From contig CP134226.1 of assembly GCA_031655335.1 (NCBI GenBank), positions 3,034,001 through 3,098,000 on the forward strand: a DNA stretch of 64,000 nucleotides, read 5' to 3'. The stretch comes from Thalassospiraceae bacterium LMO-SO8 (lineage in GTDB: Bacteria > Pseudomonadota > Alphaproteobacteria > Rhodospirillales > Casp-alpha2). The translations under genes were made by a program, and so were the position numbers. Position 1 is the stretch's first letter; each line of letters opens with the position of its first letter. The notes under the pieces are model-generated. The model ran no database searches, had not been told where the DNA came from, and saw only the letters and a list, made by a program, of their open reading frames with translations. Below, in pieces: positions 51,811 through 59,573 of the stretch.

Positions 51811-53073
51811 TTGGGCCAAACGATAAGTGAAAAGATCCTCGCCCGCGCCTCGGGCAAGGAAACGGTGAAGCCTGGCGATATTGTGACCTGCAATGTCGAC
51901 TTGGCCATGGTCCATGATTCGTCGGGGCCGCGCACGTCCGGGAAAAAGCTGGATGAGCTGGGCGTGCCCGTCTGGGACATGGACAAGCTGGTCGTCATTT
52001 CCGACCACTACGTCAATCTGGATACGCCTGAAAGTAAGAACGTCCAGGACATCTGCGACGCCTGGTGCGAAAGCCACAAGGTCAAGCACTTCATCCGCAA
52101 CCAGGGCATCTGCCACATCGTTCTGCCGCAGGAAGGCTATGTCCGCCCGGGCATGTTCTGCGTCGGTGCCGACAGCCATTCGACCACGGCCGGCGCCTTC
52201 GGCGCCTTCATGGTCGGCGTCGGGGCGACGGAAATCACCGGCGTCATGGCCACGGGCGACATCTGGGTCCGTGTGCCGGAAAACGTGCGCATGGAGGTGA
52301 CCGGCAAGCTGGCCCCCGGCGTCGCCGCCAAGGACGTGATCCTGAAAATCTGCGGCGACCACGGCATCATGGGTTTCGGTTATCAGGTGGTGGAATTCTG
52401 CGGCGACGGGGTCGCCAGCATGTCCGCCCAGGACCGCATGACCCTGACCAACATGGCGGCCGAGATCGGTGCCAAGACGGGCATCATCGCCCCCGACGCC
52501 AAGACCATGGAACTGCTCACCGCCTGGGGTGTCAGCGGCGTGAACGCGGATGACTGGCAGTCCGACGCCGACGCCGTCTATGCCAAGCGCATCACCGTCG
52601 ACGGCAACGCCCTGGCGCCGCAGGTCGCGGCACCGTCCAGCCCGGAAAACGCCGACGACGTCGGCAACTACAAGAACGTGAAGCTGGATCAGGCCTATCT
52701 GGGCGCCTGCACGGGCGCCAAGCTGGAAGACCTGCGCATGGCCGCTCAGGTTCTGAAGGGCAAGAAGGTCGCGGCGGGCACGCGGTTCCTGGTCGCGCCT
52801 TCGACCATCAAGATGCGTGAACTGGCCGCCGCCGAAGGCGTCATGAAAATCCTCGAAGATGCGGGTGCGATCATCCTGCCGTCGGGCTGCGGCGGTTGCA
52901 TCGGGCTGGGCGACGCGCGGCTGGCCGAGGATGCCGTGGGCATTTCCTCGACCAACCGCAACTTCGTCGGCCGGGCCGGTCCCAAGTCGTCGAAGCTCTA
53001 CCTGGCGTCGCCCTATACGGTGGCGGCCTCGGCCGTCGCCGGGCAGATCGCCGATCCCCGCGACATGCTCTGA
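51811..53073 (+). CDS. Aconitase-family dehydratase, large subunit (LeuC/HacA/DmdA-like)
   Basis: This 420-residue [4Fe-4S] hydro-lyase subunit has cluster cysteines in LGACTGAKLEDLR (near 295) and SGCGGCIG (near 355-362), plus GADSHSTTAGAFGAF (about 119-133). At 420 residues it belongs to the short LeuC/homoaconitase type, which isomerises or hydrates 2-substituted malates. The group includes isopropylmalate isomerase and 2,3-dimethylmalate dehydratase. The start is a TTG with GGGAGG 8 bases upstream. The catabolic setting argues against leucine synthesis. The small subunit follows after 17 bases. Confidence 0.88.
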   Translation: MGQTISEKILARASGKETVKPGDIVTCNVDLAMVHDSSGPRTSGKKLDELGVPVWDMDKLVVISDHYVNLDTPESKNVQDICDAWCESHKVKHFIRNQGICHIVLPQEGYVRPGMFCVGADSHSTTAGAFGAFMVGVGATEITGVMATGDIWVRVPENVRMEVTGKLAPGVAAKDVILKICGDHGIMGFGYQVVEFCGDGVASMSAQDRMTLTNMAAEIGAKTGIIAPDAKTMELLTAWGVSGVNADDWQSDADAVYAKRITVDGNALAPQVAAPSSPENADDVGNYKNVKLDQAYLGACTGAKLEDLRMAAQVLKGKKVAAGTRFLVAPSTIKMRELAAAEGVMKILEDAGAIILPSGCGGCIGLGDARLAEDAVGISSTNRNFVGRAGPKSSKLYLASPYTVAASAVAGQIADPRDML

Positions 53074-53090
53074 CCGAAGGGACCGACAAA

Positions 53091-53588
53091 ATGATACAGC
53101 AAGGTAAGGCCTGGAAATTCGGGGCCAATATCGACACGGATCTGCTGGCGCCGATTTCGGCCCTGACCAGCGCGAAGCCGGAAGAGGGATATGTGCAGTG
53201 CCTGCAGGACCTCGATCCGACCTTCGCGTCCAACTGCAAGGAAGGCGACATCTTCGTCGCCGACGAAAATCTGGGCATCGGATCAAGCCGCGAATGGGCG
53301 CCGCAATACATGCGGTCCTGCGGCATTCGCGTCATCCTGGCGAAATCCTTCGCCCGCATTTTCTATCGCAACTGTTTCAACCTGGCGGTGCCCGCCCTGG
53401 TCTGTGCCGAAACGCACAAGATCGCGACGGACGATCAGTTGGAGGTCGACATGGAAAAGGGCGAGGTCCGTAACCTGACCAAGGGCGAAACCTACAAATG
53501 CGACACGGTGCCCGCGCACCTGATGCAGATCGTCGCCGACGGCGGCCTGATGCCGCACCTGAAAAAGAAATTCAAGAAAGCGAGTTAA
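53091..53588 (+). CDS. Aconitase-family dehydratase, small subunit (LeuD/HacB/DmdB-like)
   Basis: This 165-residue swivel-domain subunit is the partner of the preceding gene. It has FGANIDTDLLAP (10-21) and the substrate-contacting loop ENLGIGSSREWAPQ (about 59-72), ending with VRNLTKGETYKC. The short length is that of archaeal-type LeuD/HacB proteins. The loop following NIDTD determines substrate choice and here differs from leucine enzymes (inference). The next gene begins directly at the following base. Confidence 0.88.
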   Translation: MIQQGKAWKFGANIDTDLLAPISALTSAKPEEGYVQCLQDLDPTFASNCKEGDIFVADENLGIGSSREWAPQYMRSCGIRVILAKSFARIFYRNCFNLAVPALVCAETHKIATDDQLEVDMEKGEVRNLTKGETYKCDTVPAHLMQIVADGGLMPHLKKKFKKAS

Positions 53589-55205
53589 GTGAACATGACG
53601 GAAGCTACTCCCCTGGAAGCCGAAGACGTTCGCGACCGGATTTTGTCCGGCGAGGAAGTCGCCATTTTGGACCTGCGCGAATGGGGCGTGTTCGGCGACG
53701 GCCACATGCTGTTCGCCGTCAACTGTCCGCTCAGCCATCTGGAAACCCGCATCGACGATTTCGTGCCCAGGAAGGACACACCCGTCGTGCTGTGCTCCGA
53801 AGGCAAGGCCGACGCCCATCTGGTCAAGTTGGGGGCGGAACGCCTGATCGCCTGGGGCTACACGGATGTGAGCATCCTGGCCGGCGGGCTCGACGCCTGG
53901 GATCAGGCCGGGTTCGAGGTGTTTTCCGGCGTCAACGTGCCGTCCAAGGCGTTCGGCGAATTCGTCGAACATACCTATGACACGCCGCGCATCCCGCCCG
54001 AGGAAGTGAAGGCCATGATGGATCGGGGCGAGAACATGGTGGTTCTCGATTCCCGTCCCATGTCCGAATACCACAAGATGAACATCCCCATGGGCGTCGA
54101 CTGTCCGGGGGCGGAGTTGGCCTATCGGGTTCACGATTTGGCGCCCGATCCCAATACCACCGTGGTGGTCAACTGCGCCGGGCGCACGCGCTCGATCATC
54201 GGTGCGCAATCGCTGATCAACGCAGGCATTCCCAACAAGGTCGTGGCCCTGGAAAACGGCACCATGGGCTGGCACCTGGCGGGTTTTCAGCTGGAATACG
54301 GCAATGACCGGAAGTTTCCCGAGCAGCTTTCCGAGGAAGCCCAGGCCAAGGCCAAGGCCGTGCGCGAGCGGGTCGCCAAGCGGTTCGGCGTGCCGACCTG
54401 CGACCATGACCAACTTGCCGCCTGGCGGGCCGAGGGCGGGCGCACGACCTATGTGCTTGATGTGCGCAATCCGGAGGAATTCACGGCCGGGCATCTGGAA
54501 GGCAGCCGCCACGCGCCGGGCGGGCAACTGGTGCAGGCCTGGGACCGCTACGTCGCCGTCCTGGGGGCCCGCATCGTGCTGGTCGATGACGACGGCGTGC
54601 GCGCGACCATGACGGCCAGCTGGCTGGTCCAGATGGGCTGGCCCGAGGTTTACGTGCTGGAAAACGCCCTGGACGGGCAGCCCTTGGTGCGCGGCGCGCA
54701 TAAGCCGAAGATCTACGGCCTCGACGTTGCCGCCGCCGAAACGGTCACGGTGGAAGGGCTGGAACGCATGATCGCCGACAAGGTCTGCGTCGTCATCGAT
54801 CTGGCCGACAGCCTGACCTATCGCGACGGCCATATCCCGGGGGCGTGGTTCGCCGTACGCGCACGGATGAAGGACAGCATCAAGAAGATCCCCGATGCCC
54901 GCTATACCGTCCTGACCTCGCCCGACGGCGTGCTGGCGCAACTGACCGCATCCGAACTGCGCGCCATGGGACGGCACGTCGCCGTGCTGGTCGACGGCAC
55001 GGAGGCCTGGAAGGCGGCACGCAAGGAGATGCAGACCGGCTTCACCAACATGGCCGACGAAACCAACGACGTATGGTACCGCCCCTATGACATGGACGAT
55101 GCCCAGGAGGGCGCCATGAAGCAGTACCTGAGCTGGGAAATCAATCTGGTCAACCAGCTGGAACGCGACGGCACGACCCGGTTTCGCAAATTTCCCCAGG
55201 CGTGA
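53589..55205 (+). CDS. Four-rhodanese-domain protein
   Basis: This 538-residue protein contains four tandem rhodanese-like domains, at about 8-115, 135-240, 270-370 and 380-485. Domain 1 has a cysteine loop VVLCSEGKA (C69) and domain 2 NCAGRTRS (C196), the active-site shape for persulfide transfer. Domains 3 and 4 read LVDDDGVRA and VLTSPDGVL, with Asp and Ser where the cysteine should be, so they are probably structural. The start is GTG at 53589 or ATG at 53595. It sits inside an operon of organic-acid enzymes, where a sulfurtransferase is unexpected. It might act on a sulfur-containing acid or mature the Fe-S dehydratase (inference). Confidence 0.85.
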   Translation: MNMTEATPLEAEDVRDRILSGEEVAILDLREWGVFGDGHMLFAVNCPLSHLETRIDDFVPRKDTPVVLCSEGKADAHLVKLGAERLIAWGYTDVSILAGGLDAWDQAGFEVFSGVNVPSKAFGEFVEHTYDTPRIPPEEVKAMMDRGENMVVLDSRPMSEYHKMNIPMGVDCPGAELAYRVHDLAPDPNTTVVVNCAGRTRSIIGAQSLINAGIPNKVVALENGTMGWHLAGFQLEYGNDRKFPEQLSEEAQAKAKAVRERVAKRFGVPTCDHDQLAAWRAEGGRTTYVLDVRNPEEFTAGHLEGSRHAPGGQLVQAWDRYVAVLGARIVLVDDDGVRATMTASWLVQMGWPEVYVLENALDGQPLVRGAHKPKIYGLDVAAAETVTVEGLERMIADKVCVVIDLADSLTYRDGHIPGAWFAVRARMKDSIKKIPDARYTVLTSPDGVLAQLTASELRAMGRHVAVLVDGTEAWKAARKEMQTGFTNMADETNDVWYRPYDMDDAQEGAMKQYLSWEINLVNQLERDGTTRFRKFPQA

Positions 55206-55243
55206 AACGTCGGGCATAAAAAAACACGAAGGAAACACCACGC

Positions 55244-56308
55244 ATGAAATTCATCGTTCTGGAAAACGACGGCATCGGGCCGGAGATCATGGCCGCGACC
55301 CTGCCGGTGTTGCAGAAACTCGACGACCGTTTCGGCCTCAACATCGAACTGGTGCCCATGGTCTCGGGCATGCGCGCGCTCAAGGCCGAGGGCAAGACCA
55401 TTCCCCAGGCCGTCTATGACGCCTGCGACGCCGCCGACGGCGTGATCCTGGGGCCGGTGTCGTCCTTCGAATACCCGTCCGAGGCCGAGGGCGGCGTCAA
55501 CCCGTCCAAGTCCTTCCGCAAGGTGTTCGACCTGTTCGCCAACATCCGCCCGGCGCGCACCCGGCCGGGCGTGCCGTCCGTCATCAAGCAGATGGATCTG
55601 GTCATCGTGCGCGAGAACACCGAAGGCCTCTACGCCGACCGCAACATGTTCATGGGATCGGGCGAATTCATGCCGACCGAGGACGTGGCCCTTTCCGTGC
55701 GCAAGATCACCCGCCAGGGCTGTGAGCGCATCGCGCGCCAAGCCTTCGAAATGGCCATGGAACGGCGCAAGAAGGTGACCGCCGTGCACAAGGCCAACGT
55801 GCTGCGCATGACCGACGGCCTGTTCCTCAAGACCGTCATGGACGTGGCCAAGGACTATCCTAGCGTCGAGGTGGAGGAGCTGATCATCGACGCCGCCACG
55901 GCCCATCTGGTCAAGCGGCCGCAGGATTTCGACGTCATCGTCACCACGAATGCATTTGGGGATATCCTGTCGGACCTGTGCTCCGAACTGTCGGGCAGCC
56001 TGGGCCTCGCCGGGTCCATCAACGCCGGCAAGGGCCATGTCTTCGCCCAGGCGCAGCACGGTTCGGCCCCCGACATCGCCGGCAAGGGCATCGCCAATCC
56101 GACGGCGCTGATGCTGTCCACGGCCATGCTGCTGGAAGAACTGGGACGGCGGACCTCGCGCAACGATCTGGCGCAGGCCTCGGCCTCCATGTTCAAGGCC
56201 GTGGAACTGGCGCTCGGCGATCCCGCCAGCCATACGCCCGACCTGGGCGGCAAGAACTCCACCGAAGGCTTCGGCAAGGCCGTTCTCGCCGCCCTCGACA
56301 AGGAATAG
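55244..56308 (+). CDS. Isocitrate/isopropylmalate dehydrogenase-family enzyme (LeuB-like)
   Basis: This 354-residue NAD(P)-dependent oxidative decarboxylase of 2-hydroxy acids starts KFIVLENDGIGPEI. It has the substrate loop around NIRPARTRPGV (about 104-114), VRENTEGLYAD (about 124-134), the catalytic lysine in VHKANVLRMTDG (about 183-194) and the metal/adenine region TNAFGDILSDLCSELSGSLGLA. The family includes LeuB, homoisocitrate and tartrate dehydrogenases. With the LeuCD-like pair upstream it forms a leucine-type isomerise-then-decarboxylate module placed in a catabolic operon. Confidence 0.88.
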   Translation: MKFIVLENDGIGPEIMAATLPVLQKLDDRFGLNIELVPMVSGMRALKAEGKTIPQAVYDACDAADGVILGPVSSFEYPSEAEGGVNPSKSFRKVFDLFANIRPARTRPGVPSVIKQMDLVIVRENTEGLYADRNMFMGSGEFMPTEDVALSVRKITRQGCERIARQAFEMAMERRKKVTAVHKANVLRMTDGLFLKTVMDVAKDYPSVEVEELIIDAATAHLVKRPQDFDVIVTTNAFGDILSDLCSELSGSLGLAGSINAGKGHVFAQAQHGSAPDIAGKGIANPTALMLSTAMLLEELGRRTSRNDLAQASASMFKAVELALGDPASHTPDLGGKNSTEGFGKAVLAALDKE

Positions 56309-56317
56309 GGGGCGGCC

Positions 56318-57376
56318 ATGGCGGGGACGGAACGCATCGCGGTCTACGGGGCGGGTGCTGTCGGCGCCTACGTGGGAGGCTACATGACCCGGGATGGGCG
56401 GGACGTCACGCTCATCGATCCCTGGGCCGAGCATGTCGCGCTTATGCGCGACCCGGGGCTGAAGCTGTCGGGCCTGACGGAGCCTGAAAATTTCACGGTC
56501 GTCTGCAATGCCGTGCTCGACCGCGACCTGCCGCCGCCGGGAAAGATCGGCCCGTTCGACGTGATCTTCATCTGCGTGAAGTCCTTCGACACGGAAGCCG
56601 CCGCCAAACGCATGCTGCCCTATCTGGCGGACGGCGGCTTTATGGTGTCCCTGCAGAACGGCATCAACGAAGGCACCATCGCCGGTGTCGTCGGCGCGGA
56701 ACGGACCGTCGGCTGCATCGCGTCCTCGATCTCCGTCTCCATGTGGGAGCCGGGGGCCGTGCGCCGCAACGTGAAGCTGGGCGGCAAGGAACACGTCGTG
56801 TTCCGCGCGGGTGAACTGGACGGCAGCGTCACGCCCAGGGTCGAGCGGATCGCCGAAATCCTGTCCAGCGTCGACAGTTCCAAGGTGACGACGACACTGA
56901 TGGGCGAACGCTGGTCCAAGCTGATCGTCAACTGCATGCGCAATCCGATTTCCGCCGCCTCGGGCATGGCGTCGAACGCCTGCGATACGGACGATCATAT
57001 CCGACGGCTCGGCATCCGCATCGGCGCGGAAGCGGTCGAGGTGGCGATGGCCGAGGGCCATCCGCTCGAAAAGCTCCTGGGTATGACGCCGGAACAGGTG
57101 CTGGCCGCCGGCAAAGGTGATGCGGACGCCATGGCGGCCTGCGACAAATCGCTGCTCGACGGGCGGGCCAAGCGGTCGGACCAACAACGTCCCTCCATGG
57201 CCCAGGACATGGTCAAGGGGCGGCCGACGGAGATTGATTTCCTCAACGGCTTCGTCGCGCTGAAGGCCAAGGCCCACGGCATCGCCGTGCCCGCCAACGA
57301 AGGCATCGTCGCGGCCATCAAACGCATCGAGGCGGGTGAGATCGAGCCCAGCCCCGACGCCCTGGCCGGGATTTGA
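56318..57376 (+). CDS. 2-dehydropantoate 2-reductase-family oxidoreductase (PanE-like), copy 1
   Basis: This 352-residue NADP-dependent ketopantoate reductase fold has VYGAGAVGAYVGGYM (6-20), the VCVKSFDTE strand, LQNGINEG (near 109) and the C-terminal helical domain with the catalytic lysine in GERWSKLIVNCMRNPIS (about 190-206). It is some 50 residues longer than classical PanE. In a catabolic operon, with a paralogue at 61002, it more likely reduces or oxidises a 2-oxo/2-hydroxy acid of the pathway than serves pantothenate synthesis. Confidence 0.86.
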   Translation: MAGTERIAVYGAGAVGAYVGGYMTRDGRDVTLIDPWAEHVALMRDPGLKLSGLTEPENFTVVCNAVLDRDLPPPGKIGPFDVIFICVKSFDTEAAAKRMLPYLADGGFMVSLQNGINEGTIAGVVGAERTVGCIASSISVSMWEPGAVRRNVKLGGKEHVVFRAGELDGSVTPRVERIAEILSSVDSSKVTTTLMGERWSKLIVNCMRNPISAASGMASNACDTDDHIRRLGIRIGAEAVEVAMAEGHPLEKLLGMTPEQVLAAGKGDADAMAACDKSLLDGRAKRSDQQRPSMAQDMVKGRPTEIDFLNGFVALKAKAHGIAVPANEGIVAAIKRIEAGEIEPSPDALAGI

Positions 57377-57380
57377 TGTC

Positions 57381-58436
57381 ATGACGGCGCGTTACGCTGC
57401 CCAGGACCTGACCGCCGCCGCGCGGGCGCTGTTCGAAAAGGCGGGGGCGTCGGCTCCCGTGGCCCAGGCCATGGCCGATATCCTGGTCGAGGCCGACCTG
57501 CTGGGCTACTCCACCCACGGCCTGCAATTCGTGCCCGCCTACCTGGCGGCGATGGAGGGCGGCAAGACCACGACAGGGGGCGAGCCGGAAATCGTCATCG
57601 ACAACGGATCCGCCCTGGTGCTCGACGGCAAGGGTCTGCCGGGGCAGTGGGTGATGATCCGCGCCCTCGATCTGGCGGTCGCCCGCGCCAAGGACAGCCC
57701 CATGGTCGGCATGGCGATCCGCAACACGGCGAACATTTCCTGCCTCGCGACCTATGCCCGGCGGGCGGCGCTCAAGGGCTATTTCGCCATCGTCGCGGCC
57801 TCGGCCCCGACCACCCGGGCGGTCGCTCCCTTCGGTGGGGCGTCGCCGGTGATCGGCACCAATCCCTTCGCCGTCGGCATGCCGGGCCGGGATCATCCGA
57901 TCCTGATCGACACCAGCGCCGCCGCCGTGACCAACCGTGCGATCGAGCGCGCCCAGCGCCTGGGCGAAAAGCTGCCGTTCCCGGCCCTGGTCGGCGCCGA
58001 CGGCAACGTTAGCGACGATCCAGCGGTCCTCAAGACCGATCCGCCGGGGGCGATCCGGCCCGCCGGCGGCGACGAGGCCGGGCACAAGGGGTTTGCCCTG
58101 GGGCTGCTGGTCGAGGCCCTGACCTCGGGCCTGGCCGGGCTTGGCCGGGCATCGGACAAGCCGCCCGCAGGCAACGCGGTCTATCTGCAACTGATCGACC
58201 CCAGGGGGTTCGCGGGGGCCGATGCTTTCACGCAAGAAACCGGCGTGCTCGCCGATCTGTGCCGTGCCGCCGTGCCGTGTGATCCGGCCAGGCCGGTACG
58301 GGTGCCCGGTGACCGGGCCGCCGCGACGTTCGCGGAACAGAGCGCCAAGGGCGTCGCCCTGCATCCCGAGATCATGGACCGCATGCGGCCCTTGCTGGAG
58401 ACATACGGAATTCCCGTGCCGGCCCCGGTCGCCTAG
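57381..58436 (+). CDS. Ldh-family (malate/L-sulfolactate-type) dehydrogenase
   Basis: This 351-residue protein of the YlbC/ComC/AllD family of NAD(P)-dependent 2-hydroxyacid dehydrogenases is unrelated to Rossmann LDHs. It shows YSTHGLQFVPAYLAAMEGG (about 38-56) with the catalytic histidine. FGGASPVIGTNPFAVGMPG follows (about 151-169), then DTSAAAVTN, GHKGFALGLLVEALTSGL and NAVYLQLIDP. Substrates in the family are malate, ureidoglycolate or sulfolactate. It is the last gene of the LysR-linked operon. Its stop overlaps the minus-strand gene at 58433 by 4 bases. Confidence 0.87.
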   Translation: MTARYAAQDLTAAARALFEKAGASAPVAQAMADILVEADLLGYSTHGLQFVPAYLAAMEGGKTTTGGEPEIVIDNGSALVLDGKGLPGQWVMIRALDLAVARAKDSPMVGMAIRNTANISCLATYARRAALKGYFAIVAASAPTTRAVAPFGGASPVIGTNPFAVGMPGRDHPILIDTSAAAVTNRAIERAQRLGEKLPFPALVGADGNVSDDPAVLKTDPPGAIRPAGGDEAGHKGFALGLLVEALTSGLAGLGRASDKPPAGNAVYLQLIDPRGFAGADAFTQETGVLADLCRAAVPCDPARPVRVPGDRAAATFAEQSAKGVALHPEIMDRMRPLLETYGIPVPAPVA

Positions 58437-58684
58437 GGCGCGGGGGAAGGCCGCCACCGGATGAACAGCGCCGCGACGGCCCCCGCGAAGGCGCTGAGGA
58501 GCAGCCAGACCGCCTGGAAGTCGGGGATCAGAAGTGACGCCAGATAGCTGACGATGATGGCGCCGGCCGAACAGGTGATGACGTTGCGCAACAGGGCGCG
58601 GGTTCCGTTCTTGGTGTATATCGCGGCAAGCCAGGCCACCACGTTGCCGATGCTGATCACGATCATCAGGCTGATGGGGTCCAT
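58433..58684 (-). CDS. Small membrane protein of unknown function
   Basis: This 83-residue protein has three hydrophobic segments (about 5-20, 33-53 and 58-74) separated by short charged turns (YTKNGTRALLRN). It carries no cysteine-rich or enzymatic motif. It starts 6 bases after the DUF1932-type dehydrogenase stop on the same strand, so it is last in the five-gene minus-strand operon. Its stop overlaps the convergent Ldh gene. The family is not recognised; the layout loosely recalls transglycosylase-associated small membrane proteins. Confidence 0.6.
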   Translation of the reverse strand: MDPISLMIVISIGNVVAWLAAIYTKNGTRALLRNVITCSAGAIIVSYLASLLIPDFQAVWLLLSAFAGAVAALFIRWRPSPAP

Positions 58685-58690
58685 GCGGGA

Positions 58691-59572
58691 CTAGGGGCCG
58701 GTGGACCCGCGCCGCTTCTGCAACTCGGCGAAGACCTCGCGGTAATCCTCCGGCGCGTCATCGCCGTAGTCTTCCTTGAACCCGAACTCGGACAGCCATT
58801 TCAGGCGCTTGGCCCCGGCGTCGCACATGAAGGGCTCGTAGCCGATGGCGCGCAGGGTGTCGGCGACCTCTTCCAGTTCATGGCCCCGGCGAGCCCCGTG
58901 GATCGCCGTGCGGCCGATCAGGAAATGCGCCAGGTCGTCGAAATTCTTGCCGGCGTAGCTGCGGTTCATCGATGCAAAGACCTCGTCGGCCACGCCGTAG
59001 GTTTCGGCGCCCAGCACGCATTCCTGCAACAGGGCTTCCATGCCCTTGACCAGGACGGATCGGAACATCTTGGTCGCGGCCGCGCGGCCGTATTCCGTGC
59101 CGAATTCACGCATGTTGACGCCGTAGGGCGCGAAGGCTTCGATCACGTCCTGTGCGGCGGCACCGACCAGCAGCATGGGCACCTTCTCGTTCTTGCCCGG
59201 CACGCCGTCCATGACCGCGACCTCGACGAAGCGCGCTCCCGTCGGATTGACGACCTCGGCGATGGCCTGCTTGACCATGGGCGAGGTCGAATTCAGGTCC
59301 ATGTAGATCTGCCCTGCTGTCAAGGTGCGGGCGGCTTCCTGGGCGACTTCCAAGGCTTCCGTCGCCGTCACGGTCGACAGGATGATGTCCGACGCGGCGA
59401 CAAGGTCGGCGATGCTGGCGGCCATGGTCACGCCATCGACCGCCGGACGTTCGCGGATGTCGCGGGCAGTGATGGGCGCCGGCAGGCCGGCGGCCAGCAG
59501 ACCCTTGGCGATCAGGGGGCCGGCCTCGCCGAAGCCGATGAAGCCCAGGCGCGGCGTGTTGGCCCGTGCCAT
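58691..59572 (-). CDS. 6-phosphogluconate/3-hydroxyisobutyrate dehydrogenase-like protein with DUF1932-type C-domain
   Basis: This 293-residue protein has an N-terminal Rossmann domain with GFIGFGEAGPLIAKGL (about 9-24) and MDLNSTSP, and a helical C-domain with KMFRSVLVKGMEALLQE (about 167-183), which carries the catalytic lysine as in DUF1932 proteins. It oxidises a hydroxy acid with NAD(P). The start at 59572 is 1 base after the MmgE/PrpD stop, showing operon coupling; the longer frame overlaps that gene and is not credible. Confidence 0.83.
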   Translation of the reverse strand: MARANTPRLGFIGFGEAGPLIAKGLLAAGLPAPITARDIRERPAVDGVTMAASIADLVAASDIILSTVTATEALEVAQEAARTLTAGQIYMDLNSTSPMVKQAIAEVVNPTGARFVEVAVMDGVPGKNEKVPMLLVGAAAQDVIEAFAPYGVNMREFGTEYGRAAATKMFRSVLVKGMEALLQECVLGAETYGVADEVFASMNRSYAGKNFDDLAHFLIGRTAIHGARRGHELEEVADTLRAIGYEPFMCDAGAKRLKWLSEFGFKEDYGDDAPEDYREVFAELQKRRGSTGP

Positions 59573-59573
59573 G

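Noticed and set aside
55085-57382. 765-codon minus-strand open frame opposite the LeuB-like and PanE-like genes
   Set aside because: No recognisable domain, and the opposite strand has two genes with full family motifs and ribosome sites.
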